The notes: generated by a model from the letters alone, not told the origin. A DNA stretch of 64,000 nucleotides from Roseomonas sp. (GCA_020249145.1 JADCGF010000006.1:1-64000), one strand, 5' to 3'; shown: positions 26,900 through 37,032, counted from the stretch's first letter. Numbers and translations are program-made.

Positions 26900-28783
26900 T
26901 CAGATCGCGACCTTTACGCCCAACTCTACCACGCGATCTGAGGGAATACGGAAGAATTCGGTCGCCGGCAGTGAATTGCGGCTGAGCACCACGAAAAGCC
27001 ATTGCCGCCAGCGCGACATTTTCGGCACCGCCGCCGCCACCACCGTCTCCCGCCCCAGGAAATAGGAGGTCTGCATGGGTTCATAAGGAATGCCCAATTC
27101 CGCCAGCGCTTCAAGCTCACGCGGGATATTGGGGCTTTCCTGGAAACCGTAGCGGAGCGCGATACGGTAGATGTTTGGCGCCAATTCCTCGACGGCACGG
27201 CGCCGATCGGCACCTACCTGCGGCACATCCTCATTCGCCACCGTCACGAACAGCACGCGTTCATGCAAGACCTTGTTGTGCTTCAGGTTGTGCAGCAGCG
27301 CGCCGGGCAGGAATTCCGCCTGGCTAGTCATGAATACCGCCGTGCCGGGCACGCGCACGGTGCGCGATTGCGGCAGGCGCGCGATGAAGGATTTGAGCGG
27401 CAATCCATCCTGGCGAATGCGCGCAAACAGCAATTCCCGCCCACGATGCCAAGTCAGCATCATGACGAACAGCACAACGCCAAGCACCAGCGGCACATAG
27501 CCGCCATCCGGGATCTTGAGCACGTTGGAAAGGAAGAACGCCAGATCAAGCGCCAGCAGCGGCAGGAAAACGCCAAGCACACCAAGCAGGGGCCAGCCGA
27601 ACTTCCGGTGAAACACAACGATGGCGAGCAATGTGGTGCAGAGAAAAGTGCCCGTTACCGCAATGCCGTAGGCCGCCGCCAGGCGTTCTGAGTCACGGAA
27701 AGTTATCACCAGAATCAGCACGCCGATCAACAGGGCGATATTCACCTGCGGCATATAGATCTGGCCTTCTTCCGTATCGCTGGTGTGGCGCACCACCAAC
27801 CGCGGCATGAAGCCAAGCTGCACGCATTGCCGCGCAATGGTGTAGGCGCCGGAAATCATCGCCTGGCTTGCAATGATGGTGGCGGCGGTTGCCAGGAATA
27901 CCAAAGGCAGGCGGAACCATTCCGGCGCCAGTAGAAAGAACGGATTTTCGAGCGATGCGGGGTCACGCAGCAAAAGTGCGCCCTGGCCAAGATAATTCAG
28001 CACCAGCGCCGGCAGCACAATCACAAGCCAAGCCCAGCGAATGGGTCGGCGCCCGAAATGCCCCATATCGGCGTAAAGCGCTTCAGCCCCTGTCACCGCC
28101 AGCACCACGGAACCAAAGGCGATGAAGGCCATCAGCCTGTAATGCAGGCAGAAGGTAATTGCCCAATGCGGAGAAATCGCCGCCAGCACGCCTGGGTTAT
28201 GCAGCACTTCCCAAAGGCCAAGCAGCCCCAGCACCAAAAACCAGGCCGCACAAATGGGACCGAAGACTGCACCCATTTTCGCCGTGCCGCGATATTGCAC
28301 CAGAAACAGCGCCACTAGGATCACAACTGAAATGGGCAGTACCGCCTTTTCCAAATGCGGCGAAACCACCTTCAAGCCTTCCACCGCCGAAAGCACCGAA
28401 ATCGCTGGCGTGATGATGCCATCGCCGAAAAACAGGCAAGCCCCGGCGATGCCAATCAGTGCCAAAACCCAGCGCATCCGCGCGTTTTCCACGCTGCGCT
28501 GCGCAAGGGCCATCAGCGCCAGGATCCCACCTTCCCCCCGGTTATCGGCGCGCAGGATGAAAACGACATACTTGACCGTCACCGTCAGGATCAGCGCCCA
28601 GATAATCAGGCTGAGCAGGCCCAGAACCTCCCAGTCCTCCACCCCGCCTTCCTCAAAATGGCTGGCGGCTGCGCGCATGGCGTAAAGCGGTGAGGTACCG
28701 ATATCGCCATAGACCACGCCCAAAACCGCGAGAATCAGGACAAGCGAAGGGGCGCCACGCTCGGTGGCGGCGGGATTGCTCAT
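26900..28783 (-). CDS. kup: Potassium transport system protein Kup
   Basis: K+/H+ symporter of the KUP/HAK family, 627 residues with about 12 membrane helices and a C-terminal cytosolic part. Diagnostic segments: [17 protein letters not shown] at the start, [40 protein letters not shown], and [20 protein letters not shown]. The ATG at 28783 has AGGAAGG upstream; the extended frame to 28819 begins with TTG. It is flanked by unrelated genes, so probably monocistronic. Confidence 0.97.
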   Translation of the reverse strand: MSNPAATERGAPSLVLILAVLGVVYGDIGTSPLYAMRAAASHFEEGGVEDWEVLGLLSLIIWALILTVTVKYVVFILRADNRGEGGILALMALAQRSVENARMRWVLALIGIAGACLFFGDGIITPAISVLSAVEGLKVVSPHLEKAVLPISVVILVALFLVQYRGTAKMGAVFGPICAAWFLVLGLLGLWEVLHNPGVLAAISPHWAITFCLHYRLMAFIAFGSVVLAVTGAEALYADMGHFGRRPIRWAWLVIVLPALVLNYLGQGALLLRDPASLENPFFLLAPEWFRLPLVFLATAATIIASQAMISGAYTIARQCVQLGFMPRLVVRHTSDTEEGQIYMPQVNIALLIGVLILVITFRDSERLAAAYGIAVTGTFLCTTLLAIVVFHRKFGWPLLGVLGVFLPLLALDLAFFLSNVLKIPDGGYVPLVLGVVLFVMMLTWHRGRELLFARIRQDGLPLKSFIARLPQSRTVRVPGTAVFMTSQAEFLPGALLHNLKHNKVLHERVLFVTVANEDVPQVGADRRRAVEELAPNIYRIALRYGFQESPNIPRELEALAELGIPYEPMQTSYFLGRETVVAAAVPKMSRWRQWLFVVLSRNSLPATEFFRIPSDRVVELGVKVAI

Positions 28784-28879
28784 GGCGTTCTTGCCTTCCT
28801 CGGTGTCATTGCCGCGCAATGTGCCCCGTCAGCCAAGGATTGCAAGGCATTTGCCCCGCATCTGGCGCATGACGGCCCT

Positions 28880-29671
28880 TCAATGCCCGCGCAGGATCTG
28901 GCTCAAAAACAGCTTGAGCCGGTCGGTCTTTGGCGCATTGAAGACCTGATCGGGGGTGCCGACTTCCACAACCTCACCCTGATCCATAAACACCACGCGA
29001 TCTGCCACCTGGCGCGCGAAGCCCATTTCATGGGTCACCACCATCATGGTCATGCCTGTGCCGGCCAGTTCCACCATCACATCCAGCACTTCCTTGATCA
29101 TTTCGGGATCGAGCGCTGAGGTAGGTTCGTCAAACAGCATGATCTTGGGGCGCATGCAAAGTGCCCGCGCAATCGCCACGCGCTGCTGCTGCCCGCCGGA
29201 AAGCTGGCCCGGATATTTCTTGGCTTGCTCGGGGATTTTCACCCGCGCGAGCAATTCCATCGCCAGTTCTTCTGCATCCTTCTTCGGCATGCGCCGAACC
29301 CAAATGGGCGCCAGGGTGCAGTTTTCCAAAACCGTCAGATGCGGGAAAAGATTGAAGGATTGAAACACCATGCCCACTTCGCGCCGGATCGCATCCAAGG
29401 CGCGCACATCATCGGTCAGTTCGATCCCTTCGACCGCGATACGACCTTCCTGGTGAACTTCCAGGCGGTTGATGCAGCGGATCATGGTGGATTTGCCCGA
29501 CCCTGATGGCCCGCACACCACCACGCGTTCACCCGGCGCCACAGCCAGGTTCACATCGCGCAGCACATGCAGCGCGCCGAACCATTTATTGACACCGGCC
29601 AATTCAATGGCGGGGGGCGCATCGGCCTTGGCAGCGGAAGCGATATAGGCAAGATCAGCGGAAGCGCTCAT
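28880..29671 (-). CDS. aapP: Amino acid ABC transporter ATP-binding protein (AapP-like)
   Basis: 263 residues of the polar amino-acid ABC ATPase family. Walker [10 protein letters not shown], the Q-loop in [16 protein letters not shown], signature [15 protein letters not shown], Walker [16 protein letters not shown], and the switch His in [15 protein letters not shown] are all present. It is last in the operon aapQ-aapM-aapP on the minus strand, 18 bp after the second permease. Confidence 0.94.
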   Translation of the reverse strand: MSASADLAYIASAAKADAPPAIELAGVNKWFGALHVLRDVNLAVAPGERVVVCGPSGSGKSTMIRCINRLEVHQEGRIAVEGIELTDDVRALDAIRREVGMVFQSFNLFPHLTVLENCTLAPIWVRRMPKKDAEELAMELLARVKIPEQAKKYPGQLSGGQQQRVAIARALCMRPKIMLFDEPTSALDPEMIKEVLDVMVELAGTGMTMMVVTHEMGFARQVADRVVFMDQGEVVEVGTPDQVFNAPKTDRLKLFLSQILRGH

Positions 29672-29689
29672 GATATTGTTTCCCCGATG

Positions 29690-30811
29690 TCAGCGGTGGC
29701 GATGGCGGTTCAACTCCGCCTCCAAACCGCGGCTGTATTTGGACATGGCGTAGCAGAAAACCAGATAGATGCTGCCGATAAAGACATAGACCTCAACGCC
29801 GAAGCCCTGCCAGGCAGGCTCCACAATCGCGGTCTTGCCGGCGGTCAGCAGGTCGAAAATGCCGATGATCAGCACCAAAGACGTGTCCTTGAAAAAGCCG
29901 ATGAAGGTATTCACCAAGGGCGGGATCACCATGCGCAAGGCCTGGGGCAGAATGATCAGCCCGGTCTTCTGCCAAAAGGAAAGCCCCATGGCATCGGCCG
30001 CTTCATATTGGCCCTTTGGTAAGGCTTGCAGCCCGCCACGCACCACTTCCGCCAGATAGGCGCCGGCGAACAGGATTATAGCAATCTGCGCGCGGAGCAG
30101 CTTATCAATATTCATCCCCTCCGGCAGGAATAAGGGGAACATGACACTCGCCATGAAGAGCAAGCTGATCAGCGGCACGCCGCGAATGAGTTCCACATAA
30201 AGCACGCACAGCACCTTGATGGCGGGCAGCGAAGATCGCCGGCCAAGTGCGACCAGGATGGAAAGCGGAAAGGCAAAGGCCAGCCCAAAGGTCGCCAGGA
30301 TCAGCGTGATCGGCAGGCCCCCCCAGCGTTCCTGCGGCACATAGGAAAGCCCGAATACGCCGCCCCACATCAGAATGCCGATCGCGGTCAGCATCCCAAC
30401 CCAGATCAGCGCCAATTCCCAACGCCAGAAGCGGCGCATGGCCGAAATCACGTAAAGCGCCACAAATAACACGCAGGCCAAGGCTGGGCGCCAATGCTGT
30501 TCGTAGGGATAGGTGCCAAACAACATGAAGCGGTGCTTTTCGCCAATCACCGCCCAGCAAGCGCCAGAACCCTGTAAATCCCGGCAGACTTGCGTCTGCG
30601 GCCCCTGCGCATTGGATGGCACCGACCAAATCGCATTCAAAAAGGCCCAGTCAACAAAGGAAAGCGTGAGCCTGATGAGCAGATAGCCCATGGCCAGCGT
30701 CACCGCTGTTGAAAGCCAGCCCGAAAACAGATTGGTCCTGGCCCAGGCAATCGGCCCCACCGCCGTGATCGGCGGCTTGCGCGGGCCAGCGGGAATGGCT
30801 GTATCGCTCAT
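29690..30811 (-). CDS. aapM: General L-amino acid ABC transporter permease (AapM-like)
   Basis: 373 residues, longer than standard HisM-type permeases, as in the AapM subunit of the general amino-acid transporter. It has a long N-terminal region with hydrophobic helices and a periplasmic loop (about 80 residues containing CRDLQGSGACWAVIGEK), then the binding-protein-dependent permease core. The core has IKVLCVLYVELIRGVPLISL, AYLAEVVRGGLQALPKGQYE and AADAMGLSFWQKTGLIILPQ, the EAA coupling loop. It is paired with AapQ and AapP. Confidence 0.92.
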   Translation of the reverse strand: MSDTAIPAGPRKPPITAVGPIAWARTNLFSGWLSTAVTLAMGYLLIRLTLSFVDWAFLNAIWSVPSNAQGPQTQVCRDLQGSGACWAVIGEKHRFMLFGTYPYEQHWRPALACVLFVALYVISAMRRFWRWELALIWVGMLTAIGILMWGGVFGLSYVPQERWGGLPITLILATFGLAFAFPLSILVALGRRSSLPAIKVLCVLYVELIRGVPLISLLFMASVMFPLFLPEGMNIDKLLRAQIAIILFAGAYLAEVVRGGLQALPKGQYEAADAMGLSFWQKTGLIILPQALRMVIPPLVNTFIGFFKDTSLVLIIGIFDLLTAGKTAIVEPAWQGFGVEVYVFIGSIYLVFCYAMSKYSRGLEAELNRHRHR

Positions 30812-30822
30812 GGCTGGCCTCC

Positions 30823-32025
30823 TTATCGTTCAACCAGCGCGATGCGCGCATTGTACCAATTCATGAATAGGCTGATCGAAAGGCTGATCGTCAGATAAAC
30901 CGCCATGATGATGGCAATGCCTTCAATCGCCTGTCCCGTCTGATTGAGCGTGGTATTGGCGATGGAGACAATATCCTGATAGCCAATCGCAACGGCGAGC
31001 GAGGAATTCTTCGTCAGGTTCAGGTAATTCGATGTCATGGGCGGGATGATGACGCGCAAAGCCTGCGGCATGACAATGAGCCGCAGCACCGAGCCATGTT
31101 TCAACCCCAGCGCCTGCGCCGCTTCCCATTGCCCATGATTGACCGACATGATGCCGGCGCGCACCACTTCCGCAATGAAGCCCGCCGTATAGGTCACAAG
31201 CCCGATCAGCAGCGCGAAATATTCAGGGCTGACATTCAGGCCACCGCGAAAATTGAAGCCGCGCAGCACGGGGTATTCAATTTCCCACGGCGCACCCAGG
31301 CCCCACCAGACCGCCACAGGCAAAGCGAGCATCAGCCCAAGCGCCACGGGCCAAACCTTGCGCGGCTGGCCATCCGCCATCTGCTTCGCACGCGCCATGC
31401 GCCCGTAGAGCCAAGTACCGACAATACCCAACAGAAACGCGACAAGCGCCGCCGTATGCGGATTTTCCCAAATCAGCGCCGGCAGCTTCAACCCGCGATT
31501 GGACAGCACCACGCCTTCCATCGGCTTCAGCGCCTGGCGCGGCCCGGGCAGGCCTTGCAAAATTGTATACCAGAACAGCAATTGCAGCAGCAGCGGCAGG
31601 TCGCGAATGATTTCGATATAGGCGCCGGCAATGCGCGACAGCAGGAAATTCTTCGAAAGCCGTGCAATGCCAATCGCGGTGCCCAGGATCGTCGCCAGCA
31701 CCACCCCCACCACCGCGACCTTTAGCGTATTCAGCACACCCACCAGCAACGCGCGCGCATAGGTATTGGTGGGATCATAGGGGATCAGGCTTTCGGCAAT
31801 CGGCAGCCCGGCCTCACGGTCCAGAAAGCCGAAGCCAGTGGCGATGCGCCGAACCGCCAGATTGTGGGAGGTATTGCTGTAGAGCCAATAAATCACACCC
31901 CCGACAGCAGCGACGACCACGATTTGCCAGAAAATGCCGCGCACCCGTTCATCCGACCAGGAAAGCCGGAGCGGACGTTTGGGCGGGCGCCGCTTATAGC
32001 GCGGATCGCTCGTCGTCTCAGACAT
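30823..32025 (-). CDS. aapQ: General L-amino acid ABC transporter permease (AapQ-like)
   Basis: 400 residues, the longer permease of the Aap system. It opens with a basic cytosolic tail and WSDERVRGIFWQIVVVAAVG. The N-terminal periplasmic domain includes RRIATGFGFLDREAGLPIAE and DPTNTYARALLVGVLNTLKV. The permease core has AYIEIIRDLPLLLQLLFWYT and AEVVRAGIMSVNHGQWEAAQ followed by ALGLKHGSVL. In the reference system the receptor gene aapJ directly precedes aapQ; here the upstream 305 bp hold no such gene. Confidence 0.93.
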   Translation of the reverse strand: MSETTSDPRYKRRPPKRPLRLSWSDERVRGIFWQIVVVAAVGGVIYWLYSNTSHNLAVRRIATGFGFLDREAGLPIAESLIPYDPTNTYARALLVGVLNTLKVAVVGVVLATILGTAIGIARLSKNFLLSRIAGAYIEIIRDLPLLLQLLFWYTILQGLPGPRQALKPMEGVVLSNRGLKLPALIWENPHTAALVAFLLGIVGTWLYGRMARAKQMADGQPRKVWPVALGLMLALPVAVWWGLGAPWEIEYPVLRGFNFRGGLNVSPEYFALLIGLVTYTAGFIAEVVRAGIMSVNHGQWEAAQALGLKHGSVLRLIVMPQALRVIIPPMTSNYLNLTKNSSLAVAIGYQDIVSIANTTLNQTGQAIEGIAIIMAVYLTISLSISLFMNWYNARIALVER

Positions 32026-32330
32026 TATGAGCCTCTCCTGACCATTGGCCCGCCCCTGGGAAGGGGGGGGCGCCGCTGCGACATTAAGTTTGCCGCTTTG
32101 CTAGGCACTGCGTTACCGGATAGCAGGCCATCCCCGCAAGCGCCGCACATCAGCCCACCAGCACTGGCCTGCTCTGGCATGGGAAGCTCGGCGGCTAATG
32201 GCTTGATCAAATGTGGTTCTCCGGTGGGGCGCGGGTAAGCCCATCTGAAAGTTTAGCAATTCCCGCGCCAAAGCTTCCCTTCGCTGCCGGGCAATGCCAC
32301 ATGCGCCTCGGGACTCGTGGAGGCAGATTC
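32026..32330. other. Intergenic region between aapQ and ornithine cyclodeaminase gene (divergent)
   Basis: 305 bp separating two divergent genes. It must hold both promoters, but no confident -35/-10 pair is seen. GGAGG-type ribosome sites occur on each side (GTGGAGG at 32317-32323 for the plus-strand gene; GGAGAGG-like on the minus strand before aapQ). A G/C-rich inverted stretch is near 32050-32075. No conserved ORF or remnant of an aapJ gene is recognisable. Confidence 0.5.
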
Positions 32331-33260
32331 ATGCGGCAGATGGACAAGGCAGCAATCCGGGCGGCGCTGCCCTGGGACAGGCTGATCGAAGCCCTGGCCG
32401 AGATGTTCCGGCAGGGCTGTGAGGCGCCGCTGCGCCACCGCCACGGCTGGGCGGATGGCGCGGGGGCGCAAAACACCCTGCTGCTGATGCCGGCCTGGTG
32501 TACGGGCGGGCATTACGGGGTGAAGATTGTCCATGTCGCGCCGGGCAATGATGGGCGCGGCCTGCCGGCGGTGCATGCCAGCTATTTGCTGTCAGATGCC
32601 ACCACCGGCCAGCCACTTGCCATGCTGGATGGCGGGGAATTGACGGATAGGCGCACGGCGGCGGCGAGCCTTTTGGCCGCGCGCTATTTGGCCCGGCCAG
32701 AGAGTTCGCGCCTGCTGTTGCTGGGCAGCGGCAAGGTCGCCCATGCCCTGGCCGAGGCTTATGCTGCCTGTTTTCCGATCACAGATATCGCGATCTGGTC
32801 CCGCAAGGGCGACAATGCCGCGCGTTTGGCCGGGCAGCTTGCCGCCCATGGCCTGCCGGCGCGGGCGGTGGCCGAGCCTGATTTCGCCGCCGCCGATATC
32901 ATCAGCGCCGCCACGCTGGCCTCCGAGCCCTTGATCCCAGGCGCGGCGCTGAAGCCAGGGGTGCATCTTGATCTGGTGGGCGCCTATCGCCCCGATATGC
33001 GCGAAGCCGATGCGCTTGCGTTGCAGCGCGCCCTGCTGGTGGTGGATACCCGCGCCGGCGGCCTGGTCGAGGCCGGCGATGTGGTGCAGGCCATCGCGGA
33101 GGGCGCGATTACGGAGGGCCACGTGGTGGCAGATTTGGCGGAGCTTTGCCGCGGCACCCATCCCGGTCGGCAAAGGGCGGATCAGATCACCGCCTTCAAA
33201 TCCGTGGGCTGGGCCGGGGAGGATTTGGCGGCGGCGGTGCTGGCTTATGGGGCGGGGTGA
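32331..33260 (+). CDS. Ornithine cyclodeaminase / mu-crystallin family protein
   Basis: 309 residues from the ATG at 32331, with GTGGAGG 8 bases upstream. NAD(P)-dependent family that includes ornithine cyclodeaminase, alanine dehydrogenase and ketimine reductases. Features: VKIVHVAPGNDGRGLPAVHA, LLSDATTGQPLAMLDGGELT, DRRTAAASLLAARYLARPES, and the nucleotide-binding LLLLGSGKVAHALAEAYAAC. The catalytic Asp lies in HLDLVGAYRPDMREAD. Which amino acid it acts on is not clear from the sequence. Divergence from the amino-acid transporter operon suggests amino-acid catabolism. Confidence 0.9.
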   Translation: MRQMDKAAIRAALPWDRLIEALAEMFRQGCEAPLRHRHGWADGAGAQNTLLLMPAWCTGGHYGVKIVHVAPGNDGRGLPAVHASYLLSDATTGQPLAMLDGGELTDRRTAAASLLAARYLARPESSRLLLLGSGKVAHALAEAYAACFPITDIAIWSRKGDNAARLAGQLAAHGLPARAVAEPDFAAADIISAATLASEPLIPGAALKPGVHLDLVGAYRPDMREADALALQRALLVVDTRAGGLVEAGDVVQAIAEGAITEGHVVADLAELCRGTHPGRQRADQITAFKSVGWAGEDLAAAVLAYGAG

Positions 33261-33390
33261 CGAGATGCGGCTTTCAAAACCACGATTGTGCTAAACACGG
33301 GCCTCTTACTTTTGAGACTGAAATTTTGTTGACAGATCATTCGTCGTGGGCTCCAATAAAATTTGGAAATTCTACATGCTGGGTATATTC

Positions 33391-34110
33391 ATGTGGTTCG
33401 CGTACGTTGATGAATCAAAAGAAAATAACTCGTTTTTCGTTTACAGTGCGTTGATCATAGAAAGTGATGCTTGGAACGATACGTTCGCGGCGGTGAAGAC
33501 TTTGCGCCAGCAGCTTCGTCAGTCTCACGGTATCTTCATAAACAAAGAGCTACATGCTTGGAAATTCGCGGCAGGCAAAGGTCAGATTTCAGACCGTGTT
33601 CTGGATAAGCAGCGACGCGCCGTGATCTTTGCCGAAGTGCTCAAGTTCATTGCGGAGAGCGGGAAGTTCAAACTCATCTCCAGCGTAAATACCTCCGAGT
33701 TTTACGCTTTTGATCGATTGATGAACCGGCTTAACAGAACCGCTCAAGCAAAGAAGACAAACGTCTTGCTGTTTTGCGATGAGGGGCAAGAAACAGTTTT
33801 CACTAAACGTATTCGGAAAATGCGCGTCTATAATCAAATTCCAAGCAACCGGGGTGTTTGGCAAGATAATGGCTCGGCAGTGAAGAACATTCCAATACAG
33901 AATATCATCGAGGACCCAATATTCAAAAAATCGCACATGTCTTACTTCATACAGCTTGTAGATTTCTGCGCTTATGTCTTGCTGCGCAAAGAGAAGCCTA
34001 TCGCTAGCCGGAGTGAGCTAGGTTATGACAAAATGTATGCTTCTCTTAAACCCTGCATCGAGACGGCAGTCGCCCCTAAGTGCAAGGAGAGCCTTGGCAT
34101 CATACGATGA
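33391..34110 (+). CDS. DUF3800 domain-containing protein
   Basis: 239 residues from the ATG at 33391; a GTG at 33346 is also in frame. The hallmark YVDES (residues 5-9) at the start and the distal acidic/His segment (MSYFIQLVDFCAYVLLRKEK) fit DUF3800, an RNase H-like family of unknown function often found among phage and defence genes. The gene is visibly AT-richer than everything around it, with many AAA, AAT and TTT codons, so it was probably acquired by transfer. No partner gene is seen next to it. Confidence 0.82.
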   Translation: MWFAYVDESKENNSFFVYSALIIESDAWNDTFAAVKTLRQQLRQSHGIFINKELHAWKFAAGKGQISDRVLDKQRRAVIFAEVLKFIAESGKFKLISSVNTSEFYAFDRLMNRLNRTAQAKKTNVLLFCDEGQETVFTKRIRKMRVYNQIPSNRGVWQDNGSAVKNIPIQNIIEDPIFKKSHMSYFIQLVDFCAYVLLRKEKPIASRSELGYDKMYASLKPCIETAVAPKCKESLGIIR

Positions 34111-34368
34111 GCCCCCGGCCAGAAGGCCGAGGGCCTAGACGACAGTGCCGGACCTACCCCTACCTTCGCAGGATCAGACCAGCCGGACTACGGTACGAAT
34201 AGTTCGCATCCCCGTCAACGAATTTTTGCCTCGCACTCGACGCAGGTAGTCACCTGACCTTGGTCCATGAGCCTTTGATCAGCACGCGAGACATGATTAA
34301 AAAGTCCACTAAGCGCACCTTGCTTGTGCATTGCGGGTGCCTTGGCGGTGTTGGCTCATGAGGGCGCG
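34111..34368. other. Low-GC intergenic region after the DUF3800 gene
   Basis: Holds an imperfect hairpin right after the DUF3800 stop (34111-34134; GGCC-AGAA-GGCC core with one mismatch in the extended stem) but no T-run. The remainder has no ORF of note and no tRNA. It appears to be the right flank of the inserted DUF3800 segment, running up to the parS-like site at 34369. Confidence 0.45.
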
Positions 34369-34384
34369 TGTTTCACGTGAAATT
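34369..34384. promoter_or_regulatory. parS-like chromosome partition site
   Basis: The 16-mer TGTTTCACGTGAAATT matches the bacterial parS consensus TGTTTCACGTGAAACA at 14 of 16 positions, including the whole 12-bp palindromic core TTTCACGTGAAA (34371-34382). ParB binds such sites to load the partition complex, and they cluster near the replication origin. The site is intergenic, 19 bp past the mutL stop codon. It was found by eye; no parAB genes are in the window. Confidence 0.75.
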
Positions 34385-34402
34385 ATTCCTATTTCGCTAA
34401 CC

Positions 34403-36178
34403 CTACCGCCGCCCAAACATCCGCTCCAACGCCGCGCGATCCAGCTTCAACACCGTAGGCCGCCCATGGCTGCACGTCGCGGCGCGGGGTGTGGCTTCCA
34501 TTTGCCGCAGCAGCGCGTCCATCTCGGCGGCATTCATCCGCCGTCCGGCGCGAATGCTGCCATGGCAGGCAAGGCTGGCAATCGCCGCATCCAGCTTGCG
34601 GTCCAAGGCGGTGCTTTCCGCATCCTCGGCCAATTCTTCCGCCATATCGCGGAGCAGCGGCGCGGGATCAGCGGCGCCGAGCAAGGCCGGCAGGCTCCGC
34701 ACCAGCACAGCCCCGGCGCCGAAGCCCTCAATCTCCAGGCCCAGGCGCGCCAGCGCATCCGCCGCGCCCAAAAGCCGCGCGGCATCGGCAGGCGGCATAT
34801 CCACCACCGCCGGCACCAGCAAAGGTTGGGCGCGCACGCTGCCTTCGCGGAGCTGCGCGGTCAGCGCCTCATGCGTCAGGCGTTCATGCGCGGCGTGCTG
34901 GTCCACCAGCACCAGGGAACCATCAGCGGCTTCGGCCACGATGTAAGTCTCCAGAAGCTGCGCCACGGCGCGGCCCAAGGGATGCGCGGCATCAAGGGGC
35001 TCCGGCGCAGGTGGCGGCGGCAGGCTGGGCGGGCGGAAACCCAAGGGCAGGCGCGGCTGTGGCAACCCCGCCGGGCGCGGCATGGATTGCGGCAAAACGG
35101 GCAAGGCTTCGCTGAAGCCCGCCACCGGCGCAGCACCCCCCAAGGAGGGAACCGCCACCACATTCCCCGCGCCAATCGCCAAGGCCTTGCGCAAAGCCGA
35201 AATCACCGCGCCGCGCACTGCATCACCGTCACGGAAGCGCAGTTCCGTCTTCATCGGATGCACATTCACATCCACGGATTCCGGCGGCACTTGCAGGAAT
35301 AGCGCCGCCGCCGGGTGGCGCCCCGCCGGGATGATGTCGCGATACGCCACGCGCAAGGCCACGCGCAGCAGCGGGTCACGCACCGGGCGGCGGTTCACCA
35401 CCAGATGCTGGCCGAGCGTGGTCGGGCGGTGATGCGTCGGCAGCGCGGCCAGGCCACTGATATCAAGCGTTTCGGAAACCGCTTCCACCGGCACCGCGGC
35501 AGCGGCAAAATCCGGCCCCAGCACTTGCCGGATGCGCCCTTCCTGATCGGCGGCGGGCAGGGAAAGCACTTCCCGCCCATCGCTTTCCACCCGAAACGCC
35601 ACTTCCGGCCAGGCGAGTGCCAGGCGGCGCACCGCTTCCACCGCATGCTCGGCCTCCGTGCGCGGATGCTTTAGGAATTTCCGCCGCGCCGGGGTGGCGA
35701 AGAACAAATCCCGCACCTCAACCCGCGTGCCTGGGGCGCCAGAGGCCGGCGCCACATCCCCCTTCAGCCCGCCCTCCACACTGATCCGATGCGCCGCGCC
35801 GTCGCGCGGGCAAGACGTAATGGAAAGCCGCGCCACCGCGCCGATGGAAGGCAAGGCTTCCCCCCGAAAACCCAAGGTCGCGATGCGAAAAAGGGTCGCT
35901 TCTTCCGGCAATTTGGACGTGGCGTGGCGTTCTACGGCCAGCGCCAGATCATCCGGCCCCATGCCAATGCCGTCATCTTCCACCAGAATGCGGTCCATCC
36001 CGCCGCCTTCCAGCGTCACGGCGATGCGCCTGGCCCCGGCATCCAAGGCGTTTTCGACGATTTCCTTGAGTGCGGCCGCCGGGCGTTCCACCACCTCACC
36101 CGCCGCGATGCGGTTCGCGGTAGTTTCCGACAGCAGGCGGATGGCCGGGCGCGGCAGGTGGAGGGGGGCGGCAGACAT
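34403..36178 (-). CDS. mutL: DNA mismatch repair protein MutL
   Basis: 591 residues. The GHKL ATPase N terminus is complete: ANRIAAGEVVERPAAALKEI, VENALDAGA (Asn43, Asp46), DDGIGM (68-73) and GFRGEALPSIGAVA. A Pro-rich linker (around 370-395) leads to the dimerisation domain. This carries the endonuclease motif DQHAAHERLTHE, matching DQHA(x)2E(x)4E, and a distal CSHGRPTV, so it belongs to the nicking MutL class found in species without MutH. It is likely monocistronic. Confidence 0.96.
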   Translation of the reverse strand: MSAAPLHLPRPAIRLLSETTANRIAAGEVVERPAAALKEIVENALDAGARRIAVTLEGGGMDRILVEDDGIGMGPDDLALAVERHATSKLPEEATLFRIATLGFRGEALPSIGAVARLSITSCPRDGAAHRISVEGGLKGDVAPASGAPGTRVEVRDLFFATPARRKFLKHPRTEAEHAVEAVRRLALAWPEVAFRVESDGREVLSLPAADQEGRIRQVLGPDFAAAAVPVEAVSETLDISGLAALPTHHRPTTLGQHLVVNRRPVRDPLLRVALRVAYRDIIPAGRHPAAALFLQVPPESVDVNVHPMKTELRFRDGDAVRGAVISALRKALAIGAGNVVAVPSLGGAAPVAGFSEALPVLPQSMPRPAGLPQPRLPLGFRPPSLPPPPAPEPLDAAHPLGRAVAQLLETYIVAEAADGSLVLVDQHAAHERLTHEALTAQLREGSVRAQPLLVPAVVDMPPADAARLLGAADALARLGLEIEGFGAGAVLVRSLPALLGAADPAPLLRDMAEELAEDAESTALDRKLDAAIASLACHGSIRAGRRMNAAEMDALLRQMEATPRAATCSHGRPTVLKLDRAALERMFGRR

Positions 36179-36283
36179 ACCTCCTTATAGCATGGCGCGC
36201 GATTCGCCGCGCCAAGCCCTTCCCGCAACGCAGAACAGCGGCTAGTGATCGCCTCGAAACGGCAAGGCATGAGGGCTGACCCC

Positions 36284-37021
36284 ATGAAGAAAATCTATCC
36301 GGATGCCAAGGCGGCACTTTCCGGGCTGCTGCGCGATGGCATGGTGATCCATTCCGGCGGCTTCGGGCTTTCGGGCATCCCCACCCTGTTGATCGAAGCC
36401 ATCCGCGATTCCGGCGTGAAGGACCTGACCGTGGTGTCCAATAATGCCGGGGTGGATGACGCCGGTTTGGGCCTGCTGCTGAAAACGCGCCAGATCCGCA
36501 AAATGATTTCAAGCTATGTCGGCGAAAACGCTGAATTCGCTCGGCAATATTTGGCCGGCGAGCTTGAAATTGAATTCAACCCGCAAGGCACCTTGGCCGA
36601 GCGCATTCGCGCGGGCGGTGCTGGCATCCCCGCCTTTTTCACCAAAACCGGCGTCGGCACGGAAGTCGCCAAGGGCAAGGAAACCCGCGACTTTGATGGT
36701 GAGACCTATGTGATGGAACGCGGCATTGTGGCCGACCTTGCCATTATCCACGCCTATATGGGCGATCATGAAGGCAATCTGGTCTATCGAAAGACCGCGC
36801 GGAACTTCAACCCCATGATGGCGACCGCGGCGCGCGTCACAGTCGCCCAGGTGGAACATCTGGTCCGCCCCGGAGAGATTGACGCGGACCATATCCACAC
36901 GCCGGGCATTTTTGTGAAGCGCATGATCACCTGCCCGACGGGCTACGAAAAGCGCATTGAACAGCGCACTGTCCGCAAGCACGCGCCCGCCGCCGCGGCC
37001 GGCGCTGAGTCCCAGGGATAA
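36284..37021 (+). CDS. scoA: 3-oxoacid CoA-transferase subunit A
   Basis: 245 residues from the ATG at 36284. Alpha subunit of a class I CoA-transferase of the SCOT/AtoDA type: [20 protein letters not shown], then [56 protein letters not shown] and [20 protein letters not shown]. It is followed 11 bp later by the B subunit with its catalytic Glu. Transfers CoA between succinyl-CoA and acetoacetate or a similar 3-oxoacid. Family members annotated as 3-oxoadipate CoA-transferase differ little, so the exact acid is uncertain. Confidence 0.93.
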   Translation: MKKIYPDAKAALSGLLRDGMVIHSGGFGLSGIPTLLIEAIRDSGVKDLTVVSNNAGVDDAGLGLLLKTRQIRKMISSYVGENAEFARQYLAGELEIEFNPQGTLAERIRAGGAGIPAFFTKTGVGTEVAKGKETRDFDGETYVMERGIVADLAIIHAYMGDHEGNLVYRKTARNFNPMMATAARVTVAQVEHLVRPGEIDADHIHTPGIFVKRMITCPTGYEKRIEQRTVRKHAPAAAAGAESQG

Positions 37022-37032
37022 GGAGCAAAACC

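Noticed and set aside
33119..33130. CACGTG-containing sites inside genes (also near 3697, 16589 and 19507) as further parS sites
   Set aside because: Only the 6-bp core matches; the flanking TGTTT/AAACA arms are absent and the sites are in coding sequence.
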